Shown here piece by piece: positions 12,801 through 21,431 of a stretch of DNA of 64,000 bases; position 1 is the first letter of the stretch, and the number at the start of each line of letters is the position of its first letter. A program made the translations under genes and the position numbers. The notes below the pieces were generated by a model. The model did no database searches and was not told the DNA's origin. It saw nothing but the letters and a program-made list of their open reading frames with translations. The DNA is from Euborellia annulipes (taxonomy: Eukaryota; Arthropoda; Insecta; Dermaptera; Anisolabididae), in assembly GCA_023213315.1 (NCBI GenBank), contig JAKCPI010016390.1, forward strand, positions 1 to 64,000. Reading direction: 5' to 3'.

Positions 12801-15016
12801 CAATAGTGTTTTTTCCTACTGTCCTGATAGATTTTTTTAAATAAAAATTGAAATTTTATAAATGTAAAAAATGAATTTTGTTATATAAAATGTATTGATC
12901 ATATTACTTTAAGAAAAAAGAAAAAAATAATTGACTAAATGTTGAATGAACTAAAAAAGCCTAGATTTAAATAGATTTAAACTAATTTTATATATTAATA
13001 CATTTAATTTGAAAAAATAAAGAATAAATTTAATTGTAATAAAATTATCAAATCAGAATGTTCCCTGGAGTAATCGAGGTCAAATGGCTTTGTTTATGCA
13101 AAAAATCTTGGCTGTCATTATAATGTTAGCAGAGTGTAAAATGAGGTATAACAATGCCCTTTATGTTAAACTATTGTAAAAATACTCTTGTTAACATTGT
13201 AATTATTTTCAGTTCCCTCTGAAGAAGAAGAGCCCCTGTGCCTTCGAAATATCAGGACATCAAACTCATTTGGGGAAAATAAAAATTTTTTTATTTTTGT
13301 TTTTCCCATCCTGCATCCTTGCCGAAAAATTAGCGTTGGGGAGTTTCGGTCTACAATTCTCTCGGCATCACTCATTAAGCTTCACGAAATTCAAAATGTT
13401 ATAAAAACTAGTAATCTAAAGAAATTATGAATTCCGCTCTTTAATTTCAATTGAATTTGTTACCAATCAATTTAAATAAATAGGAAAGGGATCTAAATGG
13501 CTATATGATTTTAGATTCCAGTAATTCTAATTCAATTTTGTCAATTTTTATTTTTTTTTTTTATTCCAAAATATTGATTCGAATATGGCATTATGTCGCT
13601 CAAAAATCAGAGCCAAATAATTTGCTTTTACTATTATTTTTTTTTTACATTATATTTTTTAAAGAGTAATTAACACATTAATAACTTCGTTTTGTCTAAA
13701 AATCAAATAATCAATTTTCAAGGGACTAAGAAAATTTAGGTGGGTCGAAAACGACCCAATGGGCACAAGCACCAGTAAAAAAATGTGGAAATTAATAGTC
13801 ATTTTTTTTAGAAAACGACCTCATACTATTGAGGAAATACTCGAATTAATAGAAAATGATGATACAGGTTCTATATCATTATCATTTCCTATATATTAGA
13901 AGGTAACGTTTATATATGCCCGCCAGAGGATCAAAATGATAACGACAAATGAAGATTCTAGAGAAGAAAATCTAAATAACCCCGGATTTGTCCGGAACGC
14001 AATTAAGAGCTCAGGATTTTTCGAAATAATGAAAATGAAATGGAAAAGACCACCTGCAAAACGAGCTAACAATAAAATAAAATATGAAATTTTTCTCAAC
14101 GGGTTTATTTTGATTTTCTTCTCCCGGCTAAAATACAACAGATAAAATCAAACATAGATCACAAATTCTTTCTAATTGCACATTACATAATTTATTACAA
14201 TATTATATAAAACATTTACCCAAGTCATTGTCAATGTATTATTCCTCATGGGTAAATGTCTTATATAATATTGTAATAAATTATGTAATGTGCAATTAGA
14301 AAGAATTTGTGATCTATGTTTGATTTTATCTGTTGTATTTTAGCCCTGATGATGGTCCTATATGCGACCGAAACGTTGGCCCTGGCACTTTGCATTTAAT
14401 AAAAATTGGAAAAAAACAACTAGCTGCGTTGCTCATTGGAGATTTCCTGAACCTTAAATAAATAATAATTGTTTTGTAAAATATCACTTTAAATAAAATA
14501 AGTTTATAAATTAATAATAATTTTACTTTGGCATTTCAAATCAAAACATTTTACCCCCATCCATGCCCATTGGGTCGTTATCGACCCAGGTCATATTTCA
14601 TTAATTACACGACCAAAATCATTTTTTATTAATCTGGTAAGCTTAAAAAAAAATTAGATTCATTCATGTATAATTTGAAAAAAATCCGAGACAAAAAATT
14701 TCGTGGGCATAAATGGGTTAAATTGAATAAATAAATATATAATACCTGATTTTTCTCTTTTACTGGTTTGGAATCGGTCTCCTCCTCCTCTGAACTAGAA
14801 TATGGTTTTTCAACATCGTCGTTTAATAACCTGTCCATATATGAATGCGGATGCGGTATATCATCAGGTGGCAAAAATTCAGTGTCAATCATTTGACTAA
14901 AATCTGGCCTGAAATAATTCATATTAGAATTTTTTTCGAGAATCAAAATGATTTAGTTAAAGAGTAGCTTACCATTCTATTTTCCGAAATTCTTCCATAG
15001 GATTTATTACATTCAT
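3874..15016 (-). CDS. ICE2: ICE2/NARG2, little elongation complex subunit 2 (12 exons)
   Basis: ICE2 (NARG2) is a nuclear subunit of the little elongation complex, which supports RNA polymerase II/III transcription of small nuclear RNA genes. Coding exons, 5' to 3' on minus: 15016-14973, 14908-14746, 11922-11779, 11707-11585, 10058-9936, 9661-9519, 9220-9065, 8995-8854, 8779-8527, 7715-7583, 4742-4547, 4066-3874. All junctions are GT-AG and phases agree except within the sixth exon, which has one surplus base. The corrected product is about 603 aa; the human protein is 982 aa with a longer disordered middle. Matches recalled from the vertebrate protein: QEWNIP (about 283-288), the LTPLEITKLW block (W about 461), LAEGQYLLSH (about 516-525) and ILPWLPIDPRVF followed by a proline-rich end (from about 561), the NARG2 C-terminal region. 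An acidic serine/glutamate stretch lies near residues 50-60. The start at 15016 follows AAAA; an in-frame upstream ATG at about 15154 is possible. Family assignment is from memory. Confidence 0.88.
4348..4385 (+). ncRNA. Hammerhead-like motif, degenerate
   Basis: CTGAAGA (4351-4357), one extra T, then a perfect GATGG/CCATC stem with a 6-nt loop, then GAAAC. The expected cleavage triplet is displaced (CTGTT), so this copy is probably inactive. It lies in the last ICE2 intron at the end of a repeat. Confidence 0.3.
4821..5171. mobile_element. hAT-type MITE of the TTTCGG/CCGAAA family, TSD (A/G)TAAAAAC
   Basis: Ends TAGGGTCCGACCGAAAC and ATTCGGTCGGTTCCTA with 7/8 matching flanks ATAAAAAC / GTAAAAAC. 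Both subterminal regions are arrays of CCGAAAC or its complement. The core carries GCATGCGAAATCTTTTC. It is inserted in an ICE2 intron. Further copies: 19969-20367 and 46348-46678. Confidence 0.8.
5317..5640 (+). repeat. tRNA-derived SINE
   Basis: A box-like TGGCATAGTTGGTAGTGCG and B box-like GGTTCGCATTCC stand about 30 bp apart, as in a tRNA head, followed by a hairpin (TTTAAGCCATTTGG / CCAAATGGCTTAAA) and GT-rich DNA. The acceptor stem does not pair, so it is not a working tRNA. Confidence 0.45.
5957..7004 (+). repeat. CTTTCTC-hairpin repeat, full-length copy
   Basis: About 1.05 kb, opening with CTTTTCTCGTACC...GAGAGAAAGTA around a TATATATGAAATATATA palindrome and closing with a 35-bp-arm hairpin (AATCTGGTGTGACC ... 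GTCACACCAGATT). It has an internal (TG)n tract and a CCATGGTAAC block. It is nearly identical to 43558-44607. There are no inverted termini and no clear ORF. Superfamily unknown. Confidence 0.65.
7768..8481 (-). repeat. CTTTCTC-hairpin repeat, partial, reverse orientation
   Basis: Shares the GTAAAGTACTAGT, GACCTCAAAAC and AGTACATCAG blocks with the full copies, on the opposite strand. Both ends carry CTTTCTCTC...TATATA...GAGAAAGTA hairpins. Lies in an ICE2 intron. Confidence 0.6.
10413..11130. repeat. Repeat with direct duplication and decayed hammerhead-like end
   Basis: 10413-10680 matches the arm of the 2.1-3.6 kb fold-back. 10686-10980 has two imperfect direct copies of GGCAGATTGAGGCCCC about 145 bp apart in C/A-rich DNA. 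At 11018-11065 TTGAAAATGGCTCC-AAAA-GGAGAGCC-GAAAC-GTC resembles a hammerhead with a mutated core. Probably a Penelope-like terminus. Confidence 0.4.
12221..13160. other. ICE2 intron sequence, no recognised feature
   Basis: AT-rich DNA with an unassigned interspersed-repeat look near 12221-12360 (CAGGGTTATTGGTAATTCG). The small open frame at 12532-12747 on minus has no recognisable product. Confidence 0.4.
13214..13257 (+). ncRNA. Hammerhead-like motif
   Basis: CTGAAGA (13219-13225), extra A, stem GAAG/CTTC with an 11-nt loop, GAAAT, ATC triplet, and a short stem I CCT/AGG. The core is intact apart from the extra base. It sits at the end of a repeat in an ICE2 intron. Confidence 0.4.
13740..14590. 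mobile_element. Element with TGGGTCG..CGACCCA hairpin ends, carrying a Penelope-like fold-back
   Basis: Ends GTGGGTCGAAAACGACCCAA (about 13740) and TTGGGTCGTTATCGACCCAG (about 14570) are inverted to each other and each self-complementary. Inside is a fold-back with about 95-bp arms (14129-14222 / 14247-14342) whose right arm runs into a hammerhead-like motif. Open frames on both strands at 13.9-14.15 kb are palindrome by-products. Family uncertain (possibly piggyBac-like). Confidence 0.45.
14343..14380 (+). ncRNA. Hammerhead-like motif
   Basis: CTGATGA (14346-14352), extra T, stem GGTC/GACC with an 8-nt loop, GAAAC, GTT triplet, stem I GCC/GGC. It lies at the right end of a fold-back, as expected for a Penelope-like terminal repeat. 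Confidence 0.5.
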
Positions 15017-15157
15017 TTTTAAATTAAAAATTCTTGTCTTTACTTTAGTTAGATTTGTGAAGACCTCAAGTGTTGGCTTCGAGGGGTGAAAAGTCAAGAT
15101 GGCAGAGACATGCCGGCGCCTAACGCCTCCAGTTCGTAGGGGAATCATGGGCAGGCC

Positions 15158-15230
15158 TGACGTCACAGCATTTGAGCCAATTCTATTGGCTGCCCGGCCT
15201 CAAGAGGAAGGACAGGCATGACGTCAGGAA
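15158..15230 (-). promoter_or_regulatory. ICE2 upstream region: CCAAT palindrome and two CRE/ATF sites
   Basis: About 140-210 bp upstream of the ICE2 start are two perfect TGACGTCA palindromes (15158-15165 and 15219-15226). Between them an inverted CCAAT pair, AGCCAAT-TCT-ATTGGCT, is centred near 15183. The surroundings are GC- and CpG-richer than the rest of the window. CRE plus CCAAT is a common arrangement in TATA-less promoters of housekeeping genes, so this is probably the ICE2 core promoter. It could be bidirectional, but no convincing plus-strand first exon was found. Confidence 0.6.
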
Positions 15231-15630
15231 CGCACTCACACTATAACATATATATTCTCACCGACACAAAAAAAATAAAAATAGTTTACAAAGATTTAAC
15301 ATACATTTTTACAAAGGGGCGGCCGATTTGCTGGCTTCCTTTCATTAATTAATAAAGAACACCGATCGCAGGCGGCTTCTCTGAAATATTTACCGCAAAG
15401 AAAAAGAAAATTTATTTATTTATTTAAAATTAGTCGGCATTGCCTGACTAAATTTCAAAGAGAAAGAGAAAAAAAATAATAGAATTTTTAAAGAAAAAAA
15501 ATTATTTGCAAATAAAAATTAAATTAGAGAGAAAAATTTATTAAAGAGAATAAATATTAATTGAAAAATAATTAATTAATTGAGAGGAAAGGGTTGATCA
15601 AAAGATTATACAGATAAATAATTTTACTTT
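15231..15630. other. Sequence upstream of the ICE2 promoter
   Basis: Non-repetitive at first, with GGGGCGGCCGATTTG near 15315, then A-rich. No plus-strand first exon recognised. Confidence 0.4.
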
Positions 15631-15638
15631 CTCTTACC

Positions 15639-16561
15639 CAGGGCTGCAGTCAGACTTGACGGGCCCCGGGCAAGGGCGGATTCAGAGGTGTTTCTCGGGG
15701 GGGGGGGGGGGTAATCTGGTGTGACCCGTCGCACAGCACACTATTTTTTTTTAATTTCGGTAATTAAAAAGCGCATTCTGTTTTTGTTTGCCAGAATATA
15801 AATACACATCAAATTTTTAAGTATTAATTTTAAAAATTTTACATTAAAAATAAATTTTTTTGCGAAAAAAAGGTATTTTTTCGAATCTCGGGGGGTAATT
15901 ACCCCCTTTACCCCCCCCCCCCCTTGTATCCGCCCTTGGCCCCGGGGCTACTTGCTAATACGGGCCCTCCCCCCCCCCCCATTAAAAAAAACAAAGTTTT
16001 TTTTAGTATAAAAGGCTATTGTGGCATTCATGCCAACAATTTTTTACACACTTTTTGACACAACTTTTAGAGAGAGAGTTACAATAATTTATCGAGGCCA
16101 GATCCGGACAGGGGATTTCCGGGGGAATCTGGGGGTATGGAAAATTTTTTAAAAATTAGCCACTGAAATTCTGCGTTTTTAGCTATCCTGAGTCGTGAAA
16201 AATATCAAACTTGATTTGAGGTTAAAAGGACCGGGCCCCCTGAAGAAAAAAATTTCAAGAAAATGATTTTTTTAATTGAAATTTTAAGAAAAATTTAAGC
16301 TTAAAGGGCCCGGGCCCCTGAGGAAAAAAATTTCAAGAAAATGATTTTTTTTAATTGAAATTTTAAGAAAAATTTAAGCTTAAAGGGCCCGGGCCCCTTG
16401 ATGAAAAAAATTTCAAGAAAGTGATTTTTTTAAATTGAAATTTTAACCATGAAAATTATTTTTTATTAGAATTTTAAGGTGGGAGCGCAATGGGCCCGGG
16501 CCCCCTCGGAGGGCCCGGGCCCCGGGATATAGCCCCCCTGCCCCCCCTGTCTGCGGCCCTG
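15639..16561. mobile_element. hAT-type element, TSD CTCTTACC
   Basis: Ends CAGGGCTGCAGTCAGAC and GTCTGCGGCCCTG are flanked by the perfect 8-bp duplication CTCTTACC (15631-15638, 16562-16569). It split a CTTTCTCTTACC repeat whose remainder continues at 16562. Internal direct repeats (about 70 bp) contain GGGCCCGGGCCCC plus an A/T-rich block. A related fragment is at about 20992-21130. Confidence 0.82.
15671..15938. mobile_element. Nested hAT-type MITE, TSD GCCCCGGG
   Basis: Ends CAAGGGCGGATTCAG and TTGTATCCGCCCTTG with perfect 8-bp flanks GCCCCGGG (15663-15670, 15939-15946), inside the 15639-16561 element. Contains a G run, a C run and an AATCTGGTGTGAC start taken from another repeat. Related pieces: about 725-960 and 52684-52860. 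Confidence 0.8.
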
Positions 16562-16770
16562 CTCTTACCCTATATATGAAATATATAGAGAAAGTATTGC
16601 GATCATGTCAAAAATTCGATGTCGAGATTTTGATGGATATACATGTTTTGAGGTCCCCTGAGTCCAAAAAAGTGGGTCCCGCAAATTGGTCTGTGTGTGG
16701 ACACTTTTGACCATGAAGGAAAACAGCTAGGAGGTTGAAATTTTATATTTAACCCTCATACGGTCTTTGG
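16562..16770 (+). repeat. CTTTCTC-hairpin repeat, remainder after hAT insertion
   Basis: Continues the family at CTATATATGAAATATATAGAG and matches about 200 bp of the full-length copies up to TTATATTTAAC. Confidence 0.6.
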
Positions 16771-17260
16771 GGTCTATATGACCCCAAGAGCACTTCAAGC
16801 CTTTGTATCTTTTCAACTATTATATTTGGAAATTTCTCCTTTTTTGACTTTTATTTTTTTTGTCGTTCTAAATATGAATTTCACAATTAGAATTTTTAAA
16901 ATAGTTAATTTAGGGCACTATAGAAATTGTTACACATCCGTTCTTGGGGTCTATATGACCCCCTCATTAAGAATCTCAAACATTTTCTTTAGCTTCCATT
17001 TTAAATGAATTAATATTAATTTTACTAGGTACCGTAATTTAATTATTTAACGAGATCAAATGTTGGTTGATAATTTTCAAAGGTTTTACATTTTATTTTT
17101 AATTAAATTTCTTAATAATAGCTTAAATTTAAATTATTTTTTTGTAAACTTTAAACAAATTACAATCAAAAGTTTTATAAAAAGCGATTTCTTAATTAAA
17201 CCCAGTCTTGTTTTAATTACAAAGTTATTAAAATTAATTATAAGACTTATTTAATTTTTC
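16749..17260. repeat. piggyBac-like terminus and AT-rich tail
   Basis: TTAA followed by CCCTCATACGGTC and the palindrome GGGGTCATATAGACCCC-like motif (twice, near 16770 and 16945) resembles piggyBac-type ends. No partner end was found, and no transposase. The rest is AT-rich. Confidence 0.3.
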
Positions 17261-17636
17261 TTTTTTTTTCCTGGTTTAAAAAATCATGGCTTATTTTAAA
17301 AGGAATATAAATATAGGCTAATCTCTTATTTAACATTAAAAAAAGAACGAATTTCGAGGATGATTCAGCAAAAATTCATATCTAATGGTCTGTAAGAGAA
17401 TCACAAAGAACTAGTCGTATCGAATGAACGAGATTCATATCAAAGCTCGTTCTGTAATGCATTGGATGATTTATTCACCGAGTAGAAAGAGAGAGAAGAT
17501 AATGAGTGCAAGTGAGATGGAGAGAGTCAATTAAAGGAGCTGGTTTCTGTCCTTAGTCAAGGCAACATGCTTTCAAACAGTGAGTTGACGTCATTTTTCT
17601 CGGAAATAAAGACAGAAATAAAATAAGAAAAAGATT

Positions 17637-17830
17637 TCAATTCCGTTACCATGGCAACCATTTCTCTTATCTTTCCTATGAAGAACAAGAGTAAAATGGT
17701 CTTCAGAAGGTTTCAACGACAAAATGAGAATATACATTTTAAAGAACATCTAAAAAATAGTTGATTTATGAATTTAAAAAAAATCTTTGGAGCAAATTTT
17801 GAGAAAATTGAAAAAAACTAAAAAAGCTTA
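17637..17830 (-). repeat. CTTTCTC-hairpin repeat fragment
   Basis: Shares GTTACCATGGCAACC, CTATGAAGAACAAGAG and GAGAAAATTGAAAAAAAC with the full copies, in reverse orientation. Confidence 0.55.
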
Positions 17831-18909
17831 CCTACCTAAAATTATTAGATATTGAATTAATAAAAAAAAAATTCTCTCATCTTAAATAAATGAAAATTAT
17901 CTTGTTTGTAAAGATGGTCTTTATTAAATCTCTCTCTGTTATATAAGTAAAGTATAAAGAAGGCAATATATTTAAATTTAATTTTAATAAAATGAAAGAA
18001 GCCTATTGTGTTTTCACAACCCCTGCCCATAGAAAGCAAATCAATTCCATTCAATTTCTTTCTTAACGAAAACAATAAGATTAGCACAGTCAGATGCACA
18101 AAGACGTTAGCACATTCATCCAGCTTTTATTAAGGGGGGAACAAACTCATCGTCGAGTTCAACATTGACAACGACCAGATCCTACAATATTTTAGATTTT
18201 TTTATAAAAGGAAAAAATTACATTCTGAATCGAACTCGTCAAATTATAATAATAAATAAATCAGTTTTCAATTTGAGTATAAAAAGATCAATTTGAGATT
18301 TCATTCAAATGATGGAGATGCCAATTTTTTTTTTCCGAATTCGATCGGCGCCGAGAGATCAGGCAAGGAGACTAGCGTGAATCGCATCTAGGCTTTTTTT
18401 CTCGCACAAAATCCCTCTTCAAAAATTTTCTATATCTCTCTCATTTATTTACGGATTCGAGGCAAAATGCAAAACTGGTCTTTTGAATCAATTATAATGC
18501 TATGGGAATTTTTTTATTTAGCTACGACCTCATAGAATTAGGGTTTATTAGTGGCACTCATGATTTGTAATCTTATTTCTCGTCATTTTTAATAACCTCT
18601 CCCCCTCAACTCTTTAATTTTTTTATTTTTTTATTTAAATAAACAAATTTAGATCGTAATATCGATTGAATAAATTACTATATCAAATATTCTATCAAAT
18701 AAAAACAAGTTTTTATCCTGAAACGTCTAGAAAATATTTAAAAATCGAATCTCCAAATGTATTATGACAGGTGACTCTTGATTTAAATCAATAAAAAAAT
18801 ATTTTAGATATATAAATAGTAAATAGAAAGAGCATAAAATTTTTAATCAATAGAATTAATTCTGTTTATTAGTTTGGTCTATTTAATAAAATTCAGCTCG
18901 GGAATTGAA

Positions 18910-20560
18910 AAAAGTGAAAAATGCCTCCATCCGCTCTTCTAGTTTGATAAGGCTATTTTGGTTCATCGATCTTTATTCAGGGAATTTTTCTCTATTAATC
19001 TGTAAAATTCCCATCTCTCTAGTTTTAAGGGTTTCGTTAATATAAGGCTCTAAAGGTTTTAGGGAAAAGTGAAAAATGCCTTCATCCTCTCCTCTAGTTT
19101 GATAAGGCTATTTTGGTTCATCGATCTTTATTCAGGGAATTTTTCTTTATTAATCTGTAAAATTCCCATCCCTCTAGCTTTAAGGGTTTCGTTAATATAA
19201 GGCTCTAAAGGTTTTTGGGAAAAGTGAAAAATGCCTCCATCCGCTCTTCTAGTTTGATAAGGCTATTTTGGTTCATCGATCTTTATTCAGGAAATTTTTC
19301 TTTATTAATCTGTAAAATTCCCATCCCTCTAGCTTTAAGGGTTTCGTTAATATAAAGCTCTAAAGGTTTTTGGGAAAAGTGAAAAATGCCTCCATCCGCT
19401 CTTCTAGTTTGATGAGGCTATGTTGGTCCATCGATCTTTATTCAAGGAATTTTTCTCTATTAATCTGTAAAATTCCCATCTCTCTAGTTTTAAGGGTTTC
19501 GTTAATATAAGGCTCTAAAGGTTTTTGGGAAAAGTGAAAAATGCCTCCATCCGCTCTTCTAGTTTGATAAGGCTATTTTGGTTCATCGATCTTTATTCAG
19601 GAAATTTTTCTTTATTAATCTGTAAAATTCCCATCCCTCTAGCTTTAAGGGTTTCGTTAATATAAAGCTCTAAAGGTTTTTGGGAAAAGTGAAAAATGCC
19701 TCCATCCGCTCTTCTAGTTTGATGAGGCTATGTTGGTCCATCGATCTTTATTCAAGGAATTTTTCTCTATTAATCTGTAAAATTCCCATCTCTCTAGTTT
19801 TAAGGGTTTCGTTAATATAAGGCTCTAAAGGTTTTTGGGAAAAGTGAAAAATGCCTCCATCCGCTCTTCTCGTTTGATAAGGCTATTTTGGTTCATCGAT
19901 GTTTATTCAGGAAATTTTTCATTATTAATCTGTAAAATTTCCATCCCTCTAGCTTTAAGCGTTTCGTTTAGGAACCGACCGAATATTCGGTTTCGGTTAC
20001 GGTTTCGGCCAAAAATCATGGTTTCGGCCGTAGTTTCGGTTTCGGCCAAAAAGTAGCCGAACCTTTCGGCCGGCCGAAACCAGAGTCTGAAAAAATGGGA
20101 TGAGATTCGCATGCAAAAAAAAAAAAAAAGGTCAAATAATTTGCATTTGAGGGAGAAAAAAATTTAGTCTCCCTAAAAAAAGGTAAAATGATTTTCACCG
20201 AAGGGAAAAAAAATTATTCAAAAAAAAAAAAGATAAAATCAAAAAAATTTTTTATAGAAAATACAAGTTTCGGTTTCGGTTACGGTTTCGGCCGAAACTA
20301 AGGTTGAGGGCGAATATTCGGTTTCGGTTTCGGTTTCGGCTGAAAATCTTGTTTCGGTCGGACCCTAGTTTCGTTAATATAAGGCTCTAAAGGTTTTGGG
20401 GAAAAGTGAAAAATGCCTCCATCCGCTCTTCTAGTTTGATAAGACTATTTTGGTTCATCGATCTTTATTCAGGAAATTTTTCATTATTAATCTGTAAAAT
20501 TTCCATCCCTCTAGCTTTAAGGGTTTCGTTAATATAAGGTTCTAAATGATTTTGGGAAAA
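18910..20560. repeat. 155-bp tandem repeat array, copy 1
   Basis: At least eight units, each with CGCTCTTCTAGTTTGAT, GGTTCATCGATCTTTATTCA and CTTTAAGGGTTTCGTTAATA. Units alternate between two sub-variants (GATAAGGCTATTTTGGTT / GATGAGGCTATGTTGGTC), so a 310-bp higher-order unit has formed. Interrupted by the hAT insertion at 19969-20367. Confidence 0.85.
19969..20367. mobile_element. hAT-type MITE (TTTCGG family), TSD GTTTCGTT
   Basis: Ends TAGGAACCGACCGAATATT and TTTCGGTCGGACCCTA with perfect 8-bp flanks GTTTCGTT (19961-19968, 20368-20375). The target is the known sequence of the tandem unit, so the boundaries are exact. Confidence 0.88.
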
Positions 20561-20991
20561 GTGAAAAATTTTTTTTCTTCTCTATCTTGACCCCATTTAA
20601 AACTAAAATTTTGCAATTGCTCGCTGAAGTTTCTGGGCTAAAAAAAATTCATTCAAATATCTTTTTCTCTTTCTAAAAATATGAATTTGTATGCAGCCAC
20701 TGGCTGGGCGCCTTCGCCCACGGTGACGTCACTCGACAATTGCCACTCACACACATACACACCGACAGAGGTTTCAACTGCCATTTGAAAATAACAAAAC
20801 TAGGGGGGGGGGGGGAGAGGCATAGATAGTATGTTAATTATAATAGAAAAAATTGTTCCCAAATCTCCTACCACTTTTAAACGACCATATATATACTTAT
20901 AAGCAACAAATTAAAACAATCTCTCCAAAGAGAAGAGTATTTATTAATTAAAAATTACATTCTGAATATTAATAAATAAACATCAGGGCCG

Positions 20992-21130
20992 CAGACAGTG
21001 GGGAAGGGCAGGAGGGCTATATCAACCGGGCCCGGCCCCTTTGCGCTCTACCCATAAAATTATAATAAAAAAATTTTCATGGTAAAGTTTCAATAAAAAA
21101 AAATCATTTTCTTGAAATTTTTTTTCTAAT
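20992..21130. repeat. Fragment of the CAGGGCTGCAG hAT family
   Basis: Starts AGGGCCGCAGACAGTGGGG, runs through GGGCCCGGCCCC and an A/T block matching 16440-16550 in reverse. The other end is missing. Confidence 0.45.
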
Positions 21131-21139
21131 CTACACAAA

Positions 21140-21329
21140 AAAATCTGGTGTGACTCTTACTTTCGGTAATCGAAAGTAGTGTGCTGTGCGACCTGTCACA
21201 CCAGATTTTTTGTATTTAGGGATGTCAAAACGTGTACCATATATCCCTCAAATTCTCGATATCGAATTTTTGACATATATCCATTACTTTCTCTCTATAT
21301 ATTTACATATATAGATAAGAGAAAGTAAT
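21140..21329. repeat. CTTTCTC-hairpin repeat, short copy
   Basis: Only the two hairpins remain: AATCTGGTGTGAC...GTCACACCAGATT, and CTTTCTCTC..TATATA..GAGAAAG, with about 90 bp between. Confidence 0.55.
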
Positions 21330-21431
21330 AAGCATCTATATATTTGTTTGAAATTTTATATTGCTTTTCTGTAACTCAAATAATTATAATTAACATGCAG
21401 TCTTTAATTTTTATACCGTAGTTATTGATAA

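Larger units (their letters stand above)
18292..20900. mobile_element. Tandem-array element, copy 1
   Basis: A left flank of about 620 bp (from GAGATTTCATTCAAATGATG), an array of 155-bp units from about 18910, and a right flank with GCAGCCACTGGCTGGGCGCC, GGTGACGTCA and a TCTCT..AGAGA hairpin near GAGTATTTATTAATTA. Units share GTGAAAAATGCC; starts at 18914, 19069, 19224, 19379, 19534, 19689 and 19844 give an exact 155-bp period. Both flanks and the array recur at 21432-23705. A 3'-proximal hairpin suggests a Helitron-like element, unproven. Confidence 0.6.

Noticed and set aside
18910..20560. CRISPR-like regular repeats
   Set aside because: The 155-bp units are contiguous tandem repeats without spacers, in a eukaryotic genome.
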